DNA from: Clostridia bacterium
Lineage (GTDB): Bacteria; Bacillota; Clostridia; Christensenellales; DTU072
Length of the DNA stretch: 5,150 nucleotides
NCBI GenBank assembly: GCA_016297005.1
Contig: JAEDHK010000022.1
Coordinates: 1-5,150, forward strand
Reading direction: 5' to 3'
Shown: positions 1-5,150 of the stretch, piece after piece
Layout of the letters: each line of letters opens with the position of its first letter
How positions within the stretch are numbered: position 1 is the first letter of the stretch
Translations under genes and position numbers: made by a program
Notes under the pieces: model-generated
The model's database searches: none
What the model was told of the DNA's origin: nothing
The model's input: only the letters and a program-made list of their open reading frames with translations

Positions 1-10
1 AAAACAAAAA

Positions 11-14
11 GGAG
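11..14 (+). promoter_or_regulatory. Shine-Dalgarno site of the first small pilin gene
   Basis: GGAG in a purine-rich AAAAAGGAGAA context lies 12 bases before the ATG at 27. The spacing is slightly long but workable. Only 26 bases precede the gene in this window, so the promoter, or an upstream gene of the same operon, is not visible. Confidence 0.6.
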
Positions 15-26
15 AATCAATAATCA

Positions 27-50
27 ATGAATACTTTACTTGCAGCAACT
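27..50 (+). repeat. 24-bp direct repeat at the pilin starts, copy 1
   Basis: The first eight codons of the first small pilin are identical, base for base, to 343-366 at the start of the second. The copies then differ by a one-codon insertion (ACC at 51-53 in copy 1) and by several substitutions. Confidence 0.95.
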
Positions 51-317
51 ACCCTCGACGACAGTTTGCAGGGTATCGTCACCAAATTGCAGTCGCTCAT
101 GGACAGCTTTTGGATTTACATCGTTATGGCGCTTGCCGCCGTGGTCGTCATTTGGGGCGCATACGTCGGTATCAAAATCGCAATCGCACATAAGAACGAG
201 GAAAAAATCAATGCCCGCGATATGGTCAAGAACCTTATCATCGGTATCATTATCATCTTCGTAATCGCTATGGGCGCACCCCTTCTCATCAACGGCTTGT
301 CCGCTTGGGTGGGTTAA
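27..317 (+). CDS. VirB2/TrbC-like conjugative pilin, copy 1 (Mbov_0395-type pilin-like protein)
   Basis: This is a 96-residue, very hydrophobic protein that probably forms the major T4SS pilus or channel subunit in the cytoplasmic membrane. A short N-terminal segment (1-28) precedes a first membrane helix at about 29-54. A charged loop follows at 55-68 (KNEEKINARD), then a second helix at about 70-88 and a short tail. Two helices joined by a positively charged cytoplasmic loop is the VirB2 topology and puts both termini outside. No classical cleavable signal peptide is seen, which is unlike many VirB2 proteins. The start at 27 is supported by the SD at 11-14 and by the identical first eight codons of the second copy. 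Family assignment rests on size, topology and the VirB6/VirB4 genes downstream. The Mbov_0395 family name comes from memory of ICE annotation, not a search. Codons are biased: isoleucine uses ATC/ATT and never ATA, which suggests high expression. Confidence 0.85.
   Translation: MNTLLAATTLDDSLQGIVTKLQSLMDSFWIYIVMALAAVVVIWGAYVGIKIAIAHKNEEKINARDMVKNLIIGIIIIFVIAMGAPLLINGLSAWVG
165..262 (+). repeat. 98-bp perfect direct repeat, copy 1
   Basis: These 98 bases, inside the first pilin gene, are identical to 478-575 inside the second. They cover the end of helix 1, the whole charged loop and most of helix 2. Identity starts at the GTC codon at 165 and ends after GT at 262. The sequence on both sides differs at many silent positions. 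Confidence 0.97.
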
Positions 318-324
318 AAAATAA

Positions 325-331
325 AAGGAGG
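325..331 (+). promoter_or_regulatory. Shine-Dalgarno site of the second small pilin gene
   Basis: AAGGAGG, a near-complete anti-SD match, lies 11 bases before the ATG at 343 and 7 bases after the stop of copy 1. It is stronger than the site of copy 1. A second AAGGA (336-340) is too close to the ATG to be the main site. Confidence 0.75.
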
Positions 332-342
332 ATAAAAGGAAT

Positions 343-366
343 ATGAATACTTTACTTGCAGCAACT
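343..366 (+). repeat. 24-bp direct repeat at the pilin starts, copy 2
   Basis: This is identical to 27-50 and covers the first eight codons of the second pilin gene. Confidence 0.95.
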
Positions 367-633
367 CTCAACGACAATCTTGCGGAAATCGTAGGAAAAC
401 TGCAATCTCTTATGGATTCGTTCTGGATCTACATCGTTATGGCTCTTGCGGCGGTGGTCGTCGTATGGGGCGCGTTTGTCGGTATCAAAATCGCAATCGC
501 ACATAAGAACGAGGAAAAAATCAATGCCCGCGATATGGTCAAGAACCTTATCATCGGTATCATTATCATCTTCGTCGTAGCGATGGGCGCACCGCTTCTC
601 ATCAACGGTCTTTCCGCTTGGGTGGGCGCATAA
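343..633 (+). CDS. VirB2/TrbC-like conjugative pilin, copy 2
   Basis: This is the tandem paralogue of the preceding gene and is also 96 residues. It has the same plan: a short N-terminus, helix 1 at about 28-53, the loop KNEEKINARD, and helix 2 at about 69-87. It lacks one residue near position 9 and has one extra C-terminal alanine. Differences concentrate in the N-terminal 20 residues (TLNDNLAEIVGK here, TTLDDSLQGIVTK in copy 1), the part predicted to face outside. The loop and helix 2 are almost unchanged. It starts 25 bases after the stop of copy 1 with its own strong SD, so the two are almost certainly cotranscribed. A terminator hairpin follows about 27 bases after its stop. The likely role is a major pilin subunit, either redundant with copy 1 or forming a mixed pilus; which one is unknown. 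Confidence 0.85.
   Translation: MNTLLAATLNDNLAEIVGKLQSLMDSFWIYIVMALAAVVVVWGAFVGIKIAIAHKNEEKINARDMVKNLIIGIIIIFVVAMGAPLLINGLSAWVGA
478..575 (+). repeat. 98-bp perfect direct repeat, copy 2
   Basis: This is identical to 165-262, offset by 313 bases. See the finding on gene conversion for the contrast with the flanking silent differences. Confidence 0.97.
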
Positions 634-659
634 TCGGCACATAGCCGTAACAAAAACGG

Positions 660-691
660 GGGCGGCAGATTTTTTTGCCGCCCTGATTTTT
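660..691 (+). terminator. Rho-independent terminator or attenuator after the small pilin genes
   Basis: GGGCGGCA (660-667) pairs perfectly with TGCCGCCC (676-683) around an 8-base, T-rich loop. A T-rich run, TGATTTTTATA (684-694), follows. The stem is GC-rich with no mismatch, a typical intrinsic terminator, although TGA breaks the start of the T-run. It sits in the 79-base gap between pilin copy 2 and the next T4SS gene. I see no good promoter downstream of it, so it probably acts as a partial terminator that lowers transcription of the downstream genes relative to the pilins. A weaker 4-bp hairpin (CGGC 635-638 with GCCG 644-647) lies just upstream. Confidence 0.82.
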
Positions 692-701
692 ATAAAAAAG
701 C

Positions 702-706
702 GAGGG
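702..706 (+). promoter_or_regulatory. Weak Shine-Dalgarno site of the large pilin-fusion gene
   Basis: GAGGG lies 6 bases before the ATG at 713. It is a poorer anti-SD match than the sites before the other genes, which fits a lower translation rate for this gene. Confidence 0.5.
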
Positions 707-712
707 TAAAGA

Positions 713-1558
713 ATGAATTTAGAAAACAACAAAAATAAAACAACGCCCCTCGTTCTTGTAATACTGCTCGTATTATTTGCTTTCGTATTCGGTGGAGGGA
801 CTGTTGTTGCAAATGCGGAAGCAGTCGCGGAAACTACATCGGTACAGGAAGTTATCGACAACAGCATATTTGTAACGTTCAGAAAAGGGGATAACGAAAG
901 CCGAGGGAAATACATGGTGGCTTGCTATTTTGTGCCTATGGAATACTACGATTCGAGTTATACATACGGAGCCGTGATTTTTCCCAAAGACTACGGTATC
1001 AAGCACGGATTAGTAAGCGATTATCTGCGCGTTGCAGAGGAAAACGGCGTCGTGGTAATCAATATAGTAGCGATTAAAGGCATTACCGAACCGAACGGAT
1101 ACGGTTTGAATTTCGGGATTACGAATATTTACGAGTCGAACTTATCACGCACGTTTACCTTTATATTTTATGCAAAGGACGCAGACGGAAATATAGCGTA
1201 TGCAGATCCGCAGTTTGCGGATTACAGCAGTTTACAAGCAGGAGAGATGACAACGGAAGAATTGATTCAAAAAGCAGAACAAGCCAATGACGTGCAAAGC
1301 AGTTTTCGTTCAATCGTTCTGAAACTCCAAGAACTTATAGATTCGGTTTGGATATACGTTGTAATAGCGTTTTCTTCCGTTGTCGCAGTATGGGGCGCAT
1401 ATATAGGAATCAGAGTAACCGTTGCAAAGAAGAACGAAGAAAAAATCAATGCAAGAGGTATGGTAAAGCAACTTGCGGTAGGCATAATCATTATGTTTGT
1501 TTTGGCAATGGGAACTCCGCTTGTGATAAACGGACTCTCGCATTGGGTAACTTGGTAG
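713..1558 (+). CDS. Large pilin-like protein: signal peptide, extracytoplasmic domain, C-terminal VirB2-like domain
   Basis: The protein has 281 residues. Residues 1-35 look like a signal peptide: a polar lysine-containing start, a hydrophobic run at 13-26, and an A-x-A site near ANA (33-35). Residues 36-180 form a soluble, probably beta-rich domain with many aromatics. It includes YGAVIFPKDY (85-94), VVINIVA (114-120) and RTFTFIFYAKDADGN (146-160). These stretches resemble modules I associate with surface proteins of gut Clostridia; this is recollection and weakly held. Residues 181-195 are a polar linker. Residues 196-281 are clearly homologous to the two small pilins: KLQELIDSVWIY, KNEEKINARGMVK and VINGLSHWV align without gaps. 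Two helices (about 213-238 and 254-272) flank a cytoplasmic loop, so the fused domain would sit outside, in line with the signal peptide. The inferred role is a minor, tip or anchoring pilin, or an adhesin. Codon use is more relaxed and AT-rich, with many ATA codons. The stop lies inside the next gene's SD. Confidence 0.8.
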   Translation: MNLENNKNKTTPLVLVILLVLFAFVFGGGTVVANAEAVAETTSVQEVIDNSIFVTFRKGDNESRGKYMVACYFVPMEYYDSSYTYGAVIFPKDYGIKHGLVSDYLRVAEENGVVVINIVAIKGITEPNGYGLNFGITNIYESNLSRTFTFIFYAKDADGNIAYADPQFADYSSLQAGEMTTEELIQKAEQANDVQSSFRSIVLKLQELIDSVWIYVVIAFSSVVAVWGAYIGIRVTVAKKNEEKINARGMVKQLAVGIIIMFVLAMGTPLVINGLSHWVTW

Positions 1559-1564
1559 GAGGAG
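1557..1564 (+). promoter_or_regulatory. Shine-Dalgarno site of the VirB6-like gene, overlapping the previous stop codon
   Basis: AGGAGGAG begins inside the TAG stop (1556-1558) of the pilin-fusion gene. It ends 4 bases before the ATG at 1569 (6 bases from the AGGAGG core). The arrangement suggests translational coupling between the two genes. Confidence 0.8.
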
Positions 1565-1568
1565 CAAA

Positions 1569-2771
1569 ATGCTTATATTTTTTCAAGAATTATGCTTACT
1601 TCTTTTTCTGTGGCTGTTAAAACTCGTTGACGGACTGATGGAGATTTTCTCTGCGATTGCAGGCGTTACGGACGTAACCTATCGCGGCGAGAGAGTGAAT
1701 ATCATCGAATTTCTCGCAGGCGACAATACGGTAAACACGATTTTTTGGTGCATATTCATTTTGGCGATCGGATTGACTTGCATCTTCACGATTGCCGCGC
1801 TTATCAAGAATATGATAACGAGCCAAAGAAACGTATCGACAATCGTCGGGAAATTCTTTCTCGCTCTGCTCGGCACAATGGCAATGCTCGCCGTTGTGTT
1901 CCTGATTATTCTGATTTCCAATTCGCTTTTGGTTCTCGTGTCCGAGATATTCCAAATCGGCAATACGACGAAATTATCGAGCGCGCTGTTCAACGCTTGC
2001 GCGGGAGAATGGATCAACGGCTATTCGGTATCGGAGTTTGATATATCACGGCTCGGAGTGAGAGAGATTTTCGGGGACTACACGACAGGTTTCGTATTCC
2101 CTGACGAATGGCGTTACAACGGCATGGTAAATCCCGACGCGTTCTTGTATCTGCCGTCGCTGATAGCGGGTATCGCGCTTGCGATTTCTCTTATCGTGGC
2201 GATATTGAACCTTGCAAAGCGCGTGTACGAAATTATCTTTATGTACTTTGTAATGCCGCTTTCGATGTCAACGCTTTCGCTTGACGACGGCGCGAGGTTC
2301 AAGGTTTGGAGAGAAACGTTCATTACGAAAATCGTCCTTGCCTACGGCACGGTGTTCTCGGTCAATATCTTCGTTTTGCTTTTGCCGATGATAACCAAAA
2401 TGCACATCGACGGAGTGAGCGGATTCGGGAACGCAATGTTCTTAATCTTTATGATCGTGGGCGGTGCAATGGTAATCCCGGCAGGGCAAGCGTTATTTGC
2501 AAAACTGTTCGGACAAGCGGACGATATGCACGCGGGCGGAAATTTCCTGCGCTCGGCGTTCTACGGTTCGCGCATGGTCGGTGCGGCAACGTTCGGGTTG
2601 GCGCACAAGATTATTCACGGCGGCGTCGGAATCGGGAAAACGATAGCAGGTCACAAAAAAGGAAAAGGCGGGGGCGACAGTTCGGATAAATATTCCGAAG
2701 AAAAGTCATCGACCGGAACAAGCGAAGAAACAACGGAAAATTCGGATAGCGGAGGTGAAAGCACAGAATGA
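1569..2771 (+). CDS. VirB6/TrbL-like polytopic membrane protein of the T4SS (Mbov_0396-type)
   Basis: This 400-residue integral membrane protein is the expected inner-membrane channel component of a conjugative T4SS. Hydrophobic segments are visible at about 3-20, 57-79, 95-125, 195-216, 219-236, 253-276 and 286-310. A polar stretch of about 70 residues (126-194) lies between the third and fourth. PLSMSTLSLDDGARFKVWRE (230-249), followed by another helix, is a pattern I associate with VirB6/TrbL-like proteins of Gram-positive ICEs, where the P-x-S-x-x-x-L-DDG-x-R-F-x-x-W-R stretch is a landmark. After the last helix come a glycine/basic region (about 345-369) and a disordered Ser/Thr/Glu-rich acidic tail (370-400), presumably cytoplasmic. 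The start at 1569 has a strong SD. The gene ends in an ATGA overlap with the ATPase gene, which indicates tight coupling. The Mbov_0396 label is from memory; the VirB6-like call rests on topology, motif and position. Confidence 0.83.
   Translation: MLIFFQELCLLLFLWLLKLVDGLMEIFSAIAGVTDVTYRGERVNIIEFLAGDNTVNTIFWCIFILAIGLTCIFTIAALIKNMITSQRNVSTIVGKFFLALLGTMAMLAVVFLIILISNSLLVLVSEIFQIGNTTKLSSALFNACAGEWINGYSVSEFDISRLGVREIFGDYTTGFVFPDEWRYNGMVNPDAFLYLPSLIAGIALAISLIVAILNLAKRVYEIIFMYFVMPLSMSTLSLDDGARFKVWRETFITKIVLAYGTVFSVNIFVLLLPMITKMHIDGVSGFGNAMFLIFMIVGGAMVIPAGQALFAKLFGQADDMHAGGNFLRSAFYGSRMVGAATFGLAHKIIHGGVGIGKTIAGHKKGKGGGDSSDKYSEEKSSTGTSEETTENSDSGGESTE
2751..2757 (+). promoter_or_regulatory. Shine-Dalgarno site of the VirB4-like gene
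   Basis: GGAGGTG lies 10 bases before the ATG at 2768, inside the last codons of the VirB6-like gene. It decides the start of the ATPase gene, which overlaps the upstream stop as ATGA (2768-2771). It also shows that TGA is read as a stop in this element. Confidence 0.8.
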
Positions 2772-5150
2772 GAATTATTCCGAAGAAAATCAAAGTAAAA
2801 AACACGGTATGGAAATGCTATTCGATGGCGGACGTAATCGTTGCGCTCGTCGTGCTTGCAATCATCTTCGTGGCAATCACGTCGGGAAGTTATGCGTTTG
2901 CGGTCATTATGGGGCTGATAGCCGTCGTAATGTTTATGCCTACGCAGGACGGCATCTTCTATTCGTGTATTTTAGAGAACATAAAATTCCTGTTTGCAAA
3001 AAAGGTCTATACCGAAAATGCAAGCAAGGCAAAAGAACGGGTTGACGCGATTATCGACCTGAAAGACATAAAAGAAAACGGACTGATCGAATACGGGGGC
3101 GGTTATTTCGGCAGAGTCGTTAAAGTGGGACAAAAGAACTTCGGCATCGAGGACGTCGAACAGCAGAATATCGACATAGGGTATCTTGCAAACGCCCTGA
3201 AAATGCTTGACGGAACGCAAATAGCGGACGTCGTAAAGATTGACCGTCCCGTAAATCTTGACTGTTTCGCGCAGGACTTGTTCGCGCGGCTCGGCAGTAT
3301 TAAGGAGAGCGTGGACGAGAACGGCGTGAAAGAAATAAAGGAGAATATTTTACAGGAGCGCATCGACCGTATCGACAAGATGAATAACATCCGCAAGCAG
3401 TATCTTTCGGATTACTACATAGTCGTGTACGGCAAGAACGAACTTGACCTTGAAAACACGACGATAAACGTGGCGAGCGAGATAAACAAATGCGGTTTGA
3501 ATACCAAACTTCTCGGAAAACGGGAAACGGCGGTGTTCCTGAAATACAGCTTCTCCCGCAACTTTGACGAAAGGGAGATAAAGGAAGTCGCGGACGGCGA
3601 CCTTCTCGCTTGGGTGAAACCGAAAAAAGTGGAGTTTAAGGCGAACTCGTACACGGTGGACGGAACGCAAGCGGCGGTTTTCGCCATAGCGGATTATCCG
3701 TTGCGCGTAAAAAACGCTTGGGGCGCAGACCTTTATAACATTCCGAATACGAAAGTCGTTCTGCACGTTAAGCCCGTGGACAAGTTTAAGGCAATCAAAC
3801 GTATCGACAAGTGTATCGGGGAAATGGAAACCAAACAGATTATGTCCGAAAAAGCAAGCGAAGCGAACAGCGCGGAAACCCACAGGGAAACGATGCACGC
3901 GCTTCTCGACAGTCTGCAAACGGAAAACGAATCGCTTTTGGACGTTACGCTGACCATTACGGCGTACAACTATCTTGACGACGAGAATTACAAGAAATCG
4001 GTGCGCAGAAATATTATGACGGGCAATTTCAAGCCGTCTAATCTTTACGGTTTACAGATAGAAGGGTTCAAGTCGTCGGCAATCTCTCCCGTTTCCACCT
4101 TAAAAACATACGAGCGCGGCATCAACAGCTCCAGCTTGGCGGCGGTATTTCCGTTCGTGAGAACGTTCGTTATGGACGAGGGCGGCATTATGCTCGGAGA
4201 GAACAAAGCGAACGGCTATCCGTTCATCTTCAATATGTGGAAACGCGGCAACCTGTATCAGAACTCAAACGGTATGATTATCGGTAAGTCCGGTTCGGGC
4301 AAATCGTTCTTCTTAAAGTCGCTCATCGCAAACGAGTGGGCGAACGATACGAGGGTAATCATTCTCGATCCCGAAGCCGAGTACCTGACCTTGACAAAAA
4401 ATCTGTCGGGTAATCTGATAGACGTCGGCAACGCGAAAGAAGGCAGAATCAATCCTTTCCATATCTATAAGATACTGACGGAGGACGGAACGCCCGCCGA
4501 GCCTGCGGTTACGTTCAACACGCACCTGAAAATGCTTGAAAGTTTCTTCAAAATCGTGCTTGTGGGCGCGAGCGCGGACGTTATCGAACTCATCAATAAT
4601 CTCGTCGTGGAAGCGTATGAGAGAAAAGGCATCACCGAAACGACCGATTGCACGAACTTCAAAGCAGAGGACTTTCCTTTGTTTTCCGACTTGCTTGCAG
4701 TATTGCAGGAGAAGAACAAGGAGGAAATGGACAATCTGACCTTGCGCGATATGCGCACGGCGGAACTGTACTTGCAGAAATTCGTAAACGGCAGATATTC
4801 GGACATTTGGAACGCGCCGTCCACGCTCGAAGTCAACGCAGATCTGATCGACTTCAATTTTCAAAGTCTGTTTGCGAACAAGAATAACGTGGTGGCAAAC
4901 GCGCAGATGTTGCTTGTTTTCCGTTTCATTGAACAGGAAGTCATCAACGCGCGAGAAGCGAACAAGAGCGGAAGGAACTTGCGGACGCTCATTATCGCCG
5001 ACGAAGCGCATTTGTTCATCGACGCGAAATTTCCGATTGCTTTGGACTTTTTCTTCTCGATGAGTAAGCGTATCAGAAAATATAACGGAGGCTTCATTCC
5101 CGCCACGCAAAACATTGCGGACTGGAACGCAAACGAGGAACTCAGGAGCA
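2768..5150 (+). CDS. PrgI-like/VirB4-like fusion conjugal transfer ATPase, 3' end cut by the window
   Basis: The frame stays open for 794 codons from the ATG to the window edge. Residues 1-90 form a PrgI-like module: a basic start, SMADVIVAL and two membrane helices (about 21-38 and 42-58), then FLFAKKVY. Residues of about 100-430 match the VirB4 N-terminal region (IEYGGGYFGRVVKVGQKNFGIED near the start, NYLDDENYKKSVR further on). The ATPase domain has Walker A GKSGSGKS (506-513; K512), DPEAEY (534-539), GRINPF (559-564), Walker B LIIADEAHLF with D745/E746, and ATQN with Q781. All catalytic motifs visible so far are intact. VirB4 ATPases are hexameric motors that drive pilus assembly and transfer at the cytoplasmic side of the membrane. 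In many Firmicutes elements PrgI is a separate gene; here it is joined in frame to VirB4. It is translationally coupled to the VirB6-like gene. The window ends 13 residues past Q781, so only the C-terminal part of the ATPase domain and the stop should be missing. Confidence 0.93.
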   Translation, partial: MRIIPKKIKVKNTVWKCYSMADVIVALVVLAIIFVAITSGSYAFAVIMGLIAVVMFMPTQDGIFYSCILENIKFLFAKKVYTENASKAKERVDAIIDLKDIKENGLIEYGGGYFGRVVKVGQKNFGIEDVEQQNIDIGYLANALKMLDGTQIADVVKIDRPVNLDCFAQDLFARLGSIKESVDENGVKEIKENILQERIDRIDKMNNIRKQYLSDYYIVVYGKNELDLENTTINVASEINKCGLNTKLLGKRETAVFLKYSFSRNFDEREIKEVADGDLLAWVKPKKVEFKANSYTVDGTQAAVFAIADYPLRVKNAWGADLYNIPNTKVVLHVKPVDKFKAIKRIDKCIGEMETKQIMSEKASEANSAETHRETMHALLDSLQTENESLLDVTLTITAYNYLDDENYKKSVRRNIMTGNFKPSNLYGLQIEGFKSSAISPVSTLKTYERGINSSSLAAVFPFVRTFVMDEGGIMLGENKANGYPFIFNMWKRGNLYQNSNGMIIGKSGSGKSFFLKSLIANEWANDTRVIILDPEAEYLTLTKNLSGNLIDVGNAKEGRINPFHIYKILTEDGTPAEPAVTFNTHLKMLESFFKIVLVGASADVIELINNLVVEAYERKGITETTDCTNFKAEDFPLFSDLLAVLQEKNKEEMDNLTLRDMRTAELYLQKFVNGRYSDIWNAPSTLEVNADLIDFNFQSLFANKNNVVANAQMLLVFRFIEQEVINAREANKSGRNLRTLIIADEAHLFIDAKFPIALDFFFSMSKRIRKYNGGFIPATQNIADWNANEELRS

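Noticed and set aside
675..696. Possible promoter for the pilin-fusion gene (TTGCCG at 675 and TATAAA at 691).
   Set aside because: The spacing between the boxes is 10 bases, far short of the usual 16-18, and the first box is part of the terminator stem.
352..915. A 187-codon minus-strand open frame across pilin copy 2, the terminator and the next gene.
   Set aside because: It is antisense to two supported genes and crosses the terminator hairpin. Part of it repeats in the minus-strand shadow of copy 1 simply because the pilins are repeats.
2769..2771. TGA read as tryptophan (Mollicutes code), suggested by the Mycoplasma-like ICE gene families.
   Set aside because: The TGA lies in an ATGA overlap with a gene that has a good SD, so it works as a stop. 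Tryptophan codons in all the genes are TGG, and no gene needs TGA recoding.
2755..3045. A 96-codon plus-strand open frame overlapping the ATPase start.
   Set aside because: It is out of frame with the coupled ATG at 2768 and gives a Cys/Arg/His-rich sequence. The correct frame shows the PrgI-like helices and continues into VirB4.
3350..3919. A 189-codon minus-strand open frame.
   Set aside because: It is antisense to the VirB4 N-terminal region, whose plus-strand translation is continuous and family-like. No start signal or domain supports the antisense frame.
4313..5110. A 265-codon open frame on the minus strand.
   Set aside because: It lies fully antisense to the ATPase domain, where Walker A/B and the other VirB4 motifs are clear on the plus strand. 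Its translation has low-complexity Arg/Phe/Val-rich content and no recognisable domain or SD.
1..5150. CRISPR array, tRNA/rRNA, insertion sequence or attachment site.
   Set aside because: No short regularly spaced repeats, RNA gene signatures, transposase frames or terminal inverted repeats were seen. The only repeats are the pilin paralogue blocks.

Overview
The window reads as part of the mating-pore (type IV secretion, T4SS) operon of an integrative conjugative element or conjugative plasmid from a Gram-positive bacterium, most likely an uncultivated Clostridia-type Firmicute. The gene order VirB2-like pilin, VirB6/TrbL-like membrane protein, PrgI-like and VirB4-like ATPase is the usual Firmicutes/Mollicutes order. 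The genes have purine-rich Shine-Dalgarno sites, and no outer-membrane components (VirB7/VirB9/VirB10) are seen. GC content is moderate. An ATGA stop/start overlap shows that TGA is a real stop, which argues against a Mycoplasma/Spiroplasma host. The host assignment is inference, because no host gene is present. All genes are on the plus strand, and the long minus-strand open frames are shadows.

Layout: bases 27-317 and 343-633 encode two tandem 96-residue VirB2-like pilins that share a 98-bp perfect repeat. A strong hairpin terminator (about 660-691) follows them. Bases 713-1558 encode a third, much larger paralogue with a signal peptide, an extracytoplasmic domain of about 160 residues, and a pilin-like domain at the C-terminus. 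Bases 1569-2771 encode a polytopic VirB6/TrbL-like channel protein. From 2768 an open frame runs off the window end; it encodes a PrgI-like two-helix membrane module fused to a VirB4-type ATPase with intact Walker A and Walker B motifs. This is the largest gene in the window.

Inferred joint function: VirB4 powers pilin extraction and assembly and/or substrate transfer. VirB6 and the PrgI-like segment form the inner-membrane platform. The two small pilins would be the abundant subunits. The large pilin fusion would be a rare subunit, plausibly a tip, adhesin or anchor. The hairpin after the small pilin genes and the different codon use on its two sides both suggest that the small pilins are made in large amounts and the rest in small amounts. 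Relaxase, coupling protein (VirD4), VirB8, lytic transglycosylase and integrase are not in this window.

The most unusual points are the three-member pilin family with one member fused to a surface domain, the apparent gene-conversion tract between the two small pilins, and the built-in attenuator.
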